From UBA964 sp037444685 (GTDB lineage: Bacteria; Pseudomonadota; Gammaproteobacteria; Steroidobacterales; Steroidobacteraceae), in contig JBBILX010000004.1 in NCBI GenBank assembly GCA_037444685.1, forward strand, positions 186,001 to 250,000: DNA of 64,000 nucleotides, in the 5' to 3' direction. The position numbers and the translations under genes were made by a program. The notes beneath the pieces are model-generated. The model was not told where the DNA came from and searched no databases. It saw only the letters and a list, made by a program, of their open reading frames with translations. Positions 18,401 through 26,049 of this stretch are shown piece by piece; position 1 is the stretch's first letter; every line of letters starts with the position of its first letter.

Positions 18401-19189
18401 CTACCAGCGATTGCGCAGCTCGCGCAGGCGAATGAACACGGTCTTCGGGTCCGGATGCTCAGGCAGATCCGGGAAGCGCTCGCGGAGCCGCGCGATGATA
18501 GCGGGATTCTGCAGCCGGAAGAACGCGTTGATGCGCTTCTCCTCGCCGAGCGTCGTGACCGGTGCTTCGGCCGCGTCGAGCGCCGCGGTGCGCTCGGCGA
18601 GCGCGGAGGCATCGCGATTGTCCGGCTCACGGTCGAGCGTGAAGGCCAGATTGCGCGCGAAGTACTCGTGCCCGGGATAGATCAGGGTCTCGTCCGGTAG
18701 CGCGGCGAGCTGACGCGAGAAAGTGTCGTAGAGCAGCGTGGGATCGCCGCTGTGGCAGTTGCCGGCACCAGCATTGAAAAGCGTGTCGCCGCAGAACAGT
18801 GCCGGCTGATCGGCGCGCGACAGCAGGCAGACGTGCGTGAACGTGTGGCCCGGCGTGTCAAGTGATTCAAGCTCGACGCTGCGCCCGACCCTGACGATGT
18901 CGCCGGCAACGAGTCCTCGGTCGACCCCACCGATGCGGCCCGCGGCGCCCGCGTGCGCCAACACGCTGGCGCCGGTCGCGGCGCGCAGACCTTCGTTGCC
19001 GCCGGTGTGGTCCCGGTGCTCGTGAGTGTTCAGGATCTGCGTGATCGTCCAGCCACGCGCGCGAGCCGCCGCGAGGCAGCGGCGCCAGTCGAGCGGATCG
19101 ATCGCGAGCGCTTCGCCGGTCTCGGGACAGGCCACCAGATAATGAAAGTTCCGGTAATCGTTGTCGGCCCAGATCCGTTCGACGAGCAT
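18401..19189 (-). CDS. gloB: Hydroxyacylglutathione hydrolase (glyoxalase II)
   Basis: This 262-residue metallo-beta-lactamase-fold enzyme hydrolyses S-lactoylglutathione to lactate and glutathione, the second step of methylglyoxal detoxification. The binuclear metal motif THEHRDHTGG (His56, His58, Asp60, His61) is intact. Further ligands lie in TPGHTFTH, FCGDTLFNAG and the YPGHEY block, and the C-terminal glyoxalase II domain is present (EKRINAFFRLQNP). The glutathione-binding Tyr/Lys region and length match GloB. It is divergent from a second hydrolase gene (gloC-like) across about 26 bp and convergent with the VOC pair. Confidence 0.95.
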   Translation of the reverse strand: MLVERIWADNDYRNFHYLVACPETGEALAIDPLDWRRCLAAARARGWTITQILNTHEHRDHTGGNEGLRAATGASVLAHAGAAGRIGGVDRGLVAGDIVRVGRSVELESLDTPGHTFTHVCLLSRADQPALFCGDTLFNAGAGNCHSGDPTLLYDTFSRQLAALPDETLIYPGHEYFARNLAFTLDREPDNRDASALAERTAALDAAEAPVTTLGEEKRINAFFRLQNPAIIARLRERFPDLPEHPDPKTVFIRLRELRNRW

Positions 19190-19215
19190 GCGAAGAGGCT
19201 AGCATAATGGGGTGC

Positions 19216-19860
19216 ATGCAGGTCACCGTCGTCCCGGTCACGCCGTTTCAGCAGAACTGTTCCGTGATCTGGTGCGAGCGGACGCGGGGCGCCGCGATCG
19301 TCGATCCCGGCGGCGATCTCGAGCGGATCCTCGATGTGGTGAGGCAGGAAGACCTGACCGTCGAGAAGATCCTGCTCACCCACGCGCATCTCGATCACGC
19401 GGGCGGCACGGCCGAACTCGCGCGCCGGCTCGGCGTGCCGATCGAGGGGCCGCACGAGGGCGATCGGTTCTGGATCGAGCAGATGCCGCAGCAGGCGCGC
19501 ATGTTCGGCTTCAGTCACGGCGAGAGTTTCACGCCGACGCGCTGGCTGCACGATGGCGACAAGGTCTCGGTCGGTGACGAGACACTCGAGGTCCGTCATT
19601 GTCCGGGACACACGCCGGGCCACGTCGTGTTCTTCCATCGCGGCCAGCGCTTCGCGATCGTCGGCGATGTGCTGTTCGCGGGCTCGATCGGCCGCACCGA
19701 CTTCCCGCTGGGCAATCACGAACAGCTGCTGCGGTCGATCCGCGAGCGTCTGTTCCCGCTCGGTGACGACGTGACCTTCCTGCCGGGACACGGCCCGACG
19801 TCGACCTTCGGTGCCGAGCGGGCGCACAATCCGTTCGTCGCCGATCGGCTTTTCCGTTGA
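19216..19860 (+). CDS. gloC: MBL-fold hydrolase, type II glyoxalase II (GloC/YcbL-like)
   Basis: This 214-residue metallo-beta-lactamase-fold protein begins MQVTVVPVTPFQQNCSVIW, a start very typical of the YcbL/GloC family. Metal ligands are in THAHLDHAGG (His56, His58, Asp60, His61), HCPGHTPGH, VGDVLFAGSIGRTD and FLPGHGPTSTFG. It lacks the C-terminal glyoxalase II domain. Homologues in enteric bacteria have glyoxalase II activity, and that is inferred here. An ATG three codons upstream (19207) is also possible. It is divergently arranged with gloB, so the cell appears to keep both forms side by side. Confidence 0.88.
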   Translation: MQVTVVPVTPFQQNCSVIWCERTRGAAIVDPGGDLERILDVVRQEDLTVEKILLTHAHLDHAGGTAELARRLGVPIEGPHEGDRFWIEQMPQQARMFGFSHGESFTPTRWLHDGDKVSVGDETLEVRHCPGHTPGHVVFFHRGQRFAIVGDVLFAGSIGRTDFPLGNHEQLLRSIRERLFPLGDDVTFLPGHGPTSTFGAERAHNPFVADRLFR

Positions 19861-19919
19861 CGGCCATGCGCCACGTCTACGCGGGCAGTGAGCTGCGGCG
19901 ACGAACACGGAGGAGCGGT

Positions 19920-20726
19920 ATGCGAAACTCGATCGACAGCTCCGCGCCCTCAGCCACAGATCGGGCGGCCTCTGGCCGCGCACGGCGTAGTGTGCTCGCG
20001 CTGCTTGCGGTGGCCGTGGTCGTCGCGGCGTTCATGCTGGCGTCCCCGCCGGGCGGTGCCCACGAGCCGATCGGCGCACGCAGCGTGCTCGTCTTCGGCG
20101 GCGCGGGCCGGCTCGGCGCCGAGGTCGTCCGTGAGCTCGTCGGCGAGGGGCACGAGGTCACAGTGTTCCTGCGTCCGAGCTCGACGCGCGCACGCCTCGA
20201 AGGCTTGCCGGTCACGCTCATCGAAGGCGATGCGCGCGTCGAGGCCGACGTGCGACGGGCCCTCGAGTCGAAACGTTTCGACGTCGTGATCAACGCGCTG
20301 GGGCGCAGCGAGTCGGATCCGAACTTCTTCGAGATCACGGGCCGCCATATTGCGCGCGGCGCGAAGGCGACCGGCGTCGGTCACGTGATCCTGCACAGCT
20401 CGGTCGGCGTCGGCGCGAGCCGCGCCGTCTACCCGGCCGAACGCCTCGGCTCGATGAGTGCCGTCTTCCGCGCCAAGGAGGCCGCCGAGCGCGAACTGAT
20501 CGGCAGCGGCGTGACGTGGACCATCATCCGCAATGCGATCCTCCGCGATCTGCCGCCCGGTGCCCGCGATGAGGCGAAGCTGCTGCCGGGCGAAACCGGC
20601 TATGGAGTCGTCTCGCGGCGAGGTCTGGCCCGGCTCACGCGCGAGTGCATCGGCAACGAGAGCTGCGCAAATCGCATCTTCCACGCCGTTGATGCAGGTC
20701 TGGCGCCGCCGCGTCCGGCTCGCTGA
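19920..20726 (+). CDS. Membrane-anchored NAD(P)-binding protein, NmrA/SDR-like
   Basis: This 268-residue protein has a basic N-terminus and one hydrophobic segment (VLALLAVAVVVAAFMLA), which is a signal anchor or signal peptide. The Rossmann-fold domain begins with VLVFGGAGRLGAEVVREL (GGxGxxG nucleotide motif). An HSSVGVG strand follows and later YPAERLGSMSAVFRAKEAAE supplies the Lys-containing helix. This is the atypical SDR/NmrA arrangement of NAD(P)-dependent epimerase-like proteins, without the classical YxxxK dyad. I chose the ATG at 19920 (GGAG just upstream) because the open frame begins with a non-conserved stretch. An exported NAD(P)-binding domain is unusual. It is followed after 5 nt by the LLM oxidoreductase, so they are likely one operon. 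Confidence 0.78.
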   Translation: MRNSIDSSAPSATDRAASGRARRSVLALLAVAVVVAAFMLASPPGGAHEPIGARSVLVFGGAGRLGAEVVRELVGEGHEVTVFLRPSSTRARLEGLPVTLIEGDARVEADVRRALESKRFDVVINALGRSESDPNFFEITGRHIARGAKATGVGHVILHSSVGVGASRAVYPAERLGSMSAVFRAKEAAERELIGSGVTWTIIRNAILRDLPPGARDEAKLLPGETGYGVVSRRGLARLTRECIGNESCANRIFHAVDAGLAPPRPAR

Positions 20727-20731
20727 CAGCG

Positions 20732-21766
20732 ATGGCCACGACCGAGTTCGGCATCGTCATGGAAGCCTCGCCCGGCTGCACGGCGCGGCTCGCGCGCGAA
20801 GTTGAGCAGCTCGGCTTCGACATACTGCTCTGTCCCGATACGCAGAACCTCAGTCCCGATCCATTCACGGAGCTCGCGCTCGCGACGCGGACGACGACGC
20901 GGCTGCGGCTCGGCACGGGCGTGACGAATCCGGTCACGCGCGACGTGTCCGTCAGTGCCACGGCGTTCGCGACGCTGCAGGCCGAATCGGGCGGTCGCAT
21001 GATCTGCGGCATCGGGCGAGGCGATTCCTCGGCCGCCCATATCGGTGTCCGCAACGGTACGACCGCGCAGTTGCGAACCTTCTGTGAGCGGCTGCGTGCC
21101 TATCAGCGCGGGGAGACCCTCGACCGCGACGGCACGCCATCGAAGCTGCGCTGGCTCGACTCGGTGCCGGTCGCGCCGGTGCCGATCGACATTGCCTGCA
21201 CGGGGCCGCAGACCATCCGCATGGCCGTCGATGTCGGCGACCGCGTGAGCTTCGCGGTCGGCAGCGCGCCCGAGCGGATCCGCTGGGCAATGGACACGGC
21301 GCTCGCGCGGCTGGCGGAGACTGGGCGAGCGCGCGACAGCCTGCGCATCGGCGCCTACGTCAACCTGGTGTGCGACATCGACGAGCGCCGCGCGATCGAG
21401 CTCGGCCGCATGATCTCCGGCATGGTCGCGCATTTCGCCGGCATGAAGGACGCGCCGCTGGATCATTTACCGCCGCGGCTGAAGACGCTCGCCACGCGGC
21501 TCAAGACAGGCTACGACATGCAGCGCCACGCGCAGGACGAAGGCCGTCACCTTGCGGAGGTGCCGGATGACTTCGTCGACTGGTTTTCGATCTGTGGCCC
21601 TCCAGCCAAGTGCCGCGCGCGGCTCGCCGAGCTGATCGACATGGGTCTCGATCACGTCTACCAGCTGGGAGGCTCGCCGGTCGCGCACCCGCACGGCGCA
21701 CGCCAGGCGGCCATGATCGAGCAGGCGCGGCTCTATGCGACCGAGGTCGTGCCACACTTCCGCTGA
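20732..21766 (+). CDS. LLM-class flavin-dependent oxidoreductase
   Basis: This 344-residue protein has the luciferase-like (bacterial luciferase/F420) TIM-barrel pattern. MATTEFGIVMEASPG is the first strand, followed by FDILLCPDTQN and RLRLGTGVTNPVTRDVSVSA. CGIGRGDSSAAHIG is the family glycine motif, and VPIDIACTGPQTIRMA is a later strand. Members use reduced FMN or F420 to oxidise or reduce small organic molecules; some are 5,10-methylenetetrahydromethanopterin reductase-like. The cofactor cannot be assigned here. Its stop codon overlaps the ATG of the following duplicated hydrolase by one base, so the two products are translationally coupled and may act on the same substrate. Confidence 0.88.
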   Translation: MATTEFGIVMEASPGCTARLAREVEQLGFDILLCPDTQNLSPDPFTELALATRTTTRLRLGTGVTNPVTRDVSVSATAFATLQAESGGRMICGIGRGDSSAAHIGVRNGTTAQLRTFCERLRAYQRGETLDRDGTPSKLRWLDSVPVAPVPIDIACTGPQTIRMAVDVGDRVSFAVGSAPERIRWAMDTALARLAETGRARDSLRIGAYVNLVCDIDERRAIELGRMISGMVAHFAGMKDAPLDHLPPRLKTLATRLKTGYDMQRHAQDEGRHLAEVPDDFVDWFSICGPPAKCRARLAELIDMGLDHVYQLGGSPVAHPHGARQAAMIEQARLYATEVVPHFR

Positions 21767-23454
21767 TGCGCAGCCACTATCTCGACCTTGCGGGGCTGCA
21801 GCTCCACATTCGCACCGGTGGCAACGGAGCGCCCGTCGTGATGCTGCACCCCTCGCCGCTGTCCTCGACGGCGATCCTGCCGATTGCCGAGGGTCTCGCG
21901 CGCCACTTCCGCGTTTTGGCGTTCGACACGCCCGGCTACGGGCTTTCCGATCCGCTGCCGCGCAGGCCCGACTCGCTCGACGATTACCTGCCGGTCTTCC
22001 TGCAGGCGCTCGATGCGCTGGGCCTCGGGCGCGTCTGCCTGTACGGCTGCGCGACCGGGGCGCAGCTCGCCGTGGAGTTCGCGAAGCGCTGGCCCGAGCG
22101 GGTCGCGCTGCTCGTGCTCGACACGGCCGGTCACATCGACGCCGCGGACTGCGAGCGGATCGTCCGCGACTACTTCCCCGACGTGACGCCGCAACGCGAT
22201 GGCCGGCACCTCGTGACGCTCTGGCAGATGGTGCGCGACCTGTTCGTGTTCTTCCCGTGGTGCGACACCCAGGACGTGAGCCGGATCGACCGCGACCTGC
22301 CGCCGCCAGCGGTGATGCAGGCCATGCTGCTCGACTACCTGCGCGCGGGCGAGCGCTACGACTGGGCCTACCGTCCTGCTTTCTACAACGAGCGCGCCGA
22401 ACGCACGCGAACGGTGCAGGTGCCGACCGTGCTGACGCGCTGGGAAGGCAGCATCGCGTTGCGCATCACCGACGCTCTGATCAGATCCGGCCTGCCGCCG
22501 AACTTTGAAGTGCTGCCGCTCGGTACGGGGATGGCCGAGCGCATCGACGGTATCGTCGAGCATCTGCGCGGGCGTTACTCCGGATCGGCCGCACCGGCGA
22601 TGCCGCCCGCCCGGCCGTCATCGACCTCGACCGCCGCGGGCGGCCTGCGGCGCCTGTTTCTCGACAGCCCGATCGGACCGCTGCACGCGCGCTATGCGGC
22701 ATCCGGTACCGAGGCACCACTCGTGCTCCTGCATTCGGCGACCGGTTCCGGAGCCTTGCTGACGCGCGCCGCCTCGAGCTGGGTCGGTCGACGTCCCGTG
22801 CTCGTGCTCGACCTGCCTGGCCATGGCGAGTCGCCGTGGCCCGCCGACGCGGACGCAAGGTCTGCCGGGCCGCTCGGGCTCGCCGTCGATGCGGTGGAGA
22901 ACGCACTCACGGCCCTCGGTCTCGACGAGGTCGAGATCCTCGGCCAGCACTATGGCGCGCTCATCGGCCTCGAATACGCCAGACGCCACCCACGGCGTGC
23001 GCGACGTCTGGTGGCGGTCGGCCTGCCGTGGCTGCTCGCCGAGGAGAGCGTCGATGCCGGCGAGGACGCCGCCCCGTCGATCGTGCCGGCCGGTGACGGC
23101 ACGCACCTGATCCGCGCCTGGTACATGATGCGAGACAGCGCGCTGTGGTTCCCGCATCACCGCACGCAGCGTACCCACGCCTTGCGCGTCGATCCGCAAC
23201 TCGATGCCCGTGCGATCCACGAACGCGTGGTCGAGCTGATGAAGATCGGCGATCGCTATCGCGACGTGATGCGCGCCCAGGCCGAGTACCCGCTTGCGCA
23301 GCGGCTCGGCGAACTTCGCTGCGATCTGGTCATCGGCCGGGTGCCCGGCGATGGCTTCGCGGCGCGCGCCGAGTTCGCGGCGAGCGCCGCGGCCCGAGCG
23401 CGCATTGTCGACCTGCCACGCGACCTTTCAGGGTGGGCAGTCGCGCTGTCCTGA
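21766..23454 (+). CDS. Duplicated alpha/beta-hydrolase-fold protein with altered catalytic residues
   Basis: This 562-residue protein contains two alpha/beta-hydrolase domains in tandem, about 1-270 and 295-562, joined by a Pro/Ser/Thr-rich linker. The halves are homologous: both have an LHSA/LHPSP oxyanion strand, a DLPGHGESP or DTPGYGLSDP turn and a DGxHLxxxWxMMRD-type cap segment. The nucleophile elbow reads GCATG (Cys95) in the first half and GQHYG (Gln394) in the second, so Ser is missing in both. The usual catalytic His near each domain end is also not seen. It may be a binding protein or use a non-classical mechanism. The ATG overlaps the LLM oxidoreductase stop, and the stop is 1 nt from that of cytochrome b561 on the other strand. 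Confidence 0.8.
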   Translation: MRSHYLDLAGLQLHIRTGGNGAPVVMLHPSPLSSTAILPIAEGLARHFRVLAFDTPGYGLSDPLPRRPDSLDDYLPVFLQALDALGLGRVCLYGCATGAQLAVEFAKRWPERVALLVLDTAGHIDAADCERIVRDYFPDVTPQRDGRHLVTLWQMVRDLFVFFPWCDTQDVSRIDRDLPPPAVMQAMLLDYLRAGERYDWAYRPAFYNERAERTRTVQVPTVLTRWEGSIALRITDALIRSGLPPNFEVLPLGTGMAERIDGIVEHLRGRYSGSAAPAMPPARPSSTSTAAGGLRRLFLDSPIGPLHARYAASGTEAPLVLLHSATGSGALLTRAASSWVGRRPVLVLDLPGHGESPWPADADARSAGPLGLAVDAVENALTALGLDEVEILGQHYGALIGLEYARRHPRRARRLVAVGLPWLLAEESVDAGEDAAPSIVPAGDGTHLIRAWYMMRDSALWFPHHRTQRTHALRVDPQLDARAIHERVVELMKIGDRYRDVMRAQAEYPLAQRLGELRCDLVIGRVPGDGFAARAEFAASAAARARIVDLPRDLSGWAVALS

Positions 23455-23455
23455 C

Positions 23456-24010
23456 TCACCGTGCGGTGCCAGACGCCGTGCGCGCGCCACCCAGCATCCG
23501 CCGCAGCGTGTTGTCGCGCATGACGTAATGGTGGAACAGGGCTGCCGCCGCGTGCAGCGCGATCAGCCAGTAGCCTGCCGTGCCGGCCGTCTCGTGGATC
23601 TCCTCGATCAGTTCCGCGAGGTCTTCGTTCGGCCCGACCAGTGGCGGTAGCGTCAGCCCCCAGAACGGCACCGGCTCGCCCTCCGCGCTGAGAATCAGCC
23701 AGCCGCCGATCGGCATGCCGATCATCAGCGCATAGAGCGCGACATGCACGGACTTACCGGCCCAGCGCTGCCAGGCGGGAGGCTCGGGCACGATCGGCGG
23801 CGTGCCGCCGGAGAGGCGCGCCGCGATGCGCACCCAGACGAGAGTGAACACGGACAGACCCAGCATGAAGTGCCAGGTTTTGAGCAGTTCGCGCGGGTCA
23901 CTGCCGCGTGGAAAGAGCTCGCGCAGCTCGATGCAGGCATAGACCGCGGCGAGCAGGGCGAGCATGAACCAGTGCAGGAATATCGTCAGACTGCCGTACC
24001 GCTCCTTCAT
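23456..24010 (-). CDS. Cytochrome b561 family protein
   Basis: This 184-residue membrane protein has four helices and the heme-ligand histidines of the YodB/CybB-type cytochrome b561. They lie in LTIFLHWFMLALLAAVY (helix 1), LLKTWHFMLGLSVFTLVWVRI (helix 2), the WVHVALYALM-like third helix and the terminal HETAGTAGYWLIALHAAAALFHHYVMRD block (written here only as start and end: HETAG ... FHHYVMRD). It should shuttle electrons in the inner membrane from quinol. The chosen ATG (24010) starts with MKERYGS and overlaps the stop of the upstream VOC gene by 4 nt. It is the last gene of the ctaB-side transcript. Confidence 0.9.
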   Translation of the reverse strand: MKERYGSLTIFLHWFMLALLAAVYACIELRELFPRGSDPRELLKTWHFMLGLSVFTLVWVRIAARLSGGTPPIVPEPPAWQRWAGKSVHVALYALMIGMPIGGWLILSAEGEPVPFWGLTLPPLVGPNEDLAELIEEIHETAGTAGYWLIALHAAAALFHHYVMRDNTLRRMLGGARTASGTAR

Positions 24011-24714
24011 GGTTGCACCTGTATCGTGTCGCGCGCGTCGATGAGATTCCAATGGGTGCGGTCGGGTGCAGTCAACACGATCGCACGTTCACCGAACTCG
24101 TTGCAGCAGATCGGGCTGACGTCGGTCGCGCCGGCGTCGATGACGCGCTGGCGCTGCACTTCGAGGTCGTCGACCGGTAGCGAATAGAGGCGGTAGCCAA
24201 GGGCACCGGGTCGGGAGGCCGCGCGCAGGTCCGGCATTTCGACCTCCGCACCGAAATTGAAGAAGATGATCCGGCCCGAGCGCTTGTCAGGTCCGTTGCC
24301 ACTGCGCGGGTCGTCGAATCGGTGCATGTGAAACCCCTCGCCATCGCGCAAACGGAAAATGTCCTTGCCGGAGGAACCTATCTCGGCATACGAGAGTTCG
24401 AAGTCGCCGGACTTCCTCAGGCCGAGGACTCGATCATGGAACTCGAAGGCGCGCGCCGGCACCCCGCGATTCACGATGCAACAGTGCGTGAACTGGCTGG
24501 CTTCGAAGAATGAGCCGGGTGCGATCCGGCCATTCAGCGGGCTCGGGAAGTGCACCCGTTCGAACAGTACCTGGCGATACAGGGGCAGCAGGATCGCCAT
24601 CTCGAGCGCGCCGCAGATCGTGCCCCGGAAGCTGTCGCGACCGGTGCCCGGCGCGGCGACGAGATCGGGCACGCCGATACTGGCGTCGAAAGCACCGCCG
24701 TTCACCGCAGTCAC
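24007..24714 (-). CDS. VOC-fold protein (glyoxalase/bleomycin-resistance superfamily)
   Basis: This 235-residue protein is tentatively a two-module VOC protein. The second half is clearest: EASQFTHCCIVNRGVPARA begins a strand-helix unit, and HRFDDPRSG and IIFFNFG are later strands. The last module ends GYRLYSLPVDDLEVQRQRV, NEFGERAIVLTAPDRTHWNLID, a typical VOC C-terminus. The N-terminal 70 residues are less clear. No signal peptide is visible. Start and stop both overlap neighbours by 4 nt (the TSUP half-gene upstream, cytochrome b561 downstream), so it is part of a tightly coupled operon. Substrate unknown. It is more distant from the other VOC proteins of the window than those are from each other. 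Confidence 0.65.
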   Translation of the reverse strand: MTAVNGGAFDASIGVPDLVAAPGTGRDSFRGTICGALEMAILLPLYRQVLFERVHFPSPLNGRIAPGSFFEASQFTHCCIVNRGVPARAFEFHDRVLGLRKSGDFELSYAEIGSSGKDIFRLRDGEGFHMHRFDDPRSGNGPDKRSGRIIFFNFGAEVEMPDLRAASRPGALGYRLYSLPVDDLEVQRQRVIDAGATDVSPICCNEFGERAIVLTAPDRTHWNLIDARDTIQVQP

Positions 24715-25034
24715 GTGGAAGATCCTCCGCTCCCCGGCGTTTGCACGAAGGCGGGAAGCAGTTGCGACAGTATGAACCCGGCGATGCCGATGGCGATGAA
24801 GACCGACATCAGTCCCGGATCGAGCTCACGCCAGCGGGAGGCCTCTGCGGCGAGATGCGCGAGGAAGCCGACTGCCGCATTCAACGCGATCATCGCGAGA
24901 CTGGTGCCGATCGCCTCGCGCAGCGGATGGCGCGCGAGCAGCACGAACGCCGGCACGGTCAGGATCAAACCGCCCGAACCGAGGAGCCCGAGCGACACGC
25001 CTACGATCAGTGCGCCGCGCCAGGTCAGGATCAC
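24711..25034 (-). CDS. Half-size TSUP (TauE/SafE-like) permease
   Basis: This 107-residue protein has three predicted membrane helices. It starts with LTWRGALIVGVSLGLLGSGGLIL and AIGTSLAMIALNAAVGFLAHLA (each quoted segment is one helix region), which match the N-terminal half of sulfite/sulfonate exporter TauE/SafE proteins, normally about 250 residues. The second half is absent. The reading frame ends in a flexible GSGGSST tail that overlaps the ATG of the VOC gene by 4 nt, so it does not look like a recent frameshift. Half-size TSUP proteins that dimerise are conceivable; a truncation relic is the alternative. It lies 28 nt downstream of ctaB. Confidence 0.65.
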   Translation of the reverse strand: MILTWRGALIVGVSLGLLGSGGLILTVPAFVLLARHPLREAIGTSLAMIALNAAVGFLAHLAAEASRWRELDPGLMSVFIAIGIAGFILSQLLPAFVQTPGSGGSST

Positions 25035-25062
25035 CGTTCGCGGCCCTCGGCGACGCGTCGCG

Positions 25063-25965
25063 TCACGTCGTCGGCAGGTAGTGATCGACCAGTAGCGCCG
25101 CGAACAGCCACATCAGGTACTGCACCGAGAACTTGAACACGCGCATGGGCAGTTCGGCGCGCTCGGTGAACTTCATCGCCAAGGCGTAGTAGAGAAAGAG
25201 GCCGTTGAGCACCAGCGCTGCGACGAGGTAGATCAGGCCGCTCATGCGCGTGAGGAACGGCATCAGCGTCACGAGCACGAGCAGCACCGTGTAGAGCAGC
25301 ACCTGCAGACGCGTGTAAGCCACGCCGTGTGTGACCGGCAGCATCGGGATGCCTGCGCGCGCATAATCGTCGCGCCGCGCGATCGCGAGCGCCCAGAAGT
25401 GCGGCGGCGTCCAGACGAAGATGATCAGGAACAGCAGCAGCGCATTCGGATCGATCGAGTTGGTGACGGCGGTCCAGCCGAGTACGGGCGGCGCGGCGCC
25501 TGCGGCGCCGCCGATGACGATGTTCTGCGAGGTCGCGCGTTTGAGCCAGGCCGTGTAGATAACGGCGTAGCCGATCAGCGAGAGGAAGGTCAGGACCGCG
25601 GTGAGCGGGTTGACCAGCCACCACAGCATGACCATCGACAGTGCGCCGAGCGCAAAGGCGAACGAGAGCGCCTGCGATGTGCGCAGCGAGCCTGTCGGCA
25701 GGGGCCGGCCGCGCGTGCGCGCCATCTTCTCGTCGATCTTCTGGTCGAGCACGTGGTTGATCGCGGCGGCGCAGGCGGCCGCGAGCGCGATGCCGAGATT
25801 GCCCCAGACCAGCGCATCGAGCGGCGGCAGCCCGGGCGTCGCGAGCAGCGTGCCGACGATCCCCGTGAAGACGATCAGCAACACGACCTTGGGCTTGGTG
25901 AGCTCGAGGTAGTGCCGCCAGGTCGTACGGCTTGCGGCGAGGACGTTCGATTCGGTAGCGGCCAA
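25063..25965 (-). CDS. ctaB: Protoheme IX farnesyltransferase (heme O synthase)
   Basis: This 300-residue polytopic UbiA-family prenyltransferase converts heme b to heme O, the first step to heme A. The first Asp-rich motif is NHVLDQKIDEKMARTRGRPLP-type (NxxxDxxxD, about residue 75), and the second region is visible in FVWTPPHFWALAIARRDDYA, a sequence diagnostic for CtaB/CyoE. The N-terminus carries the usual YLELTKPKVVLLIVFTG. It lies 84 nt downstream of ctaA and belongs to the cytochrome oxidase assembly block. Eight or nine membrane helices are expected. Confidence 0.97.
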   Translation of the reverse strand: MAATESNVLAASRTTWRHYLELTKPKVVLLIVFTGIVGTLLATPGLPPLDALVWGNLGIALAAACAAAINHVLDQKIDEKMARTRGRPLPTGSLRTSQALSFAFALGALSMVMLWWLVNPLTAVLTFLSLIGYAVIYTAWLKRATSQNIVIGGAAGAAPPVLGWTAVTNSIDPNALLLFLIIFVWTPPHFWALAIARRDDYARAGIPMLPVTHGVAYTRLQVLLYTVLLVLVTLMPFLTRMSGLIYLVAALVLNGLFLYYALAMKFTERAELPMRVFKFSVQYLMWLFAALLVDHYLPTT

Positions 25966-26049
25966 GGTCGCTCCGGGCCTTCGGGGGTCGATGTCCGGGG
26001 CCGGCAGGGTAGCAGAACGGGCGGGCCGGCGCGGGCCTGCGGTGTGGAC

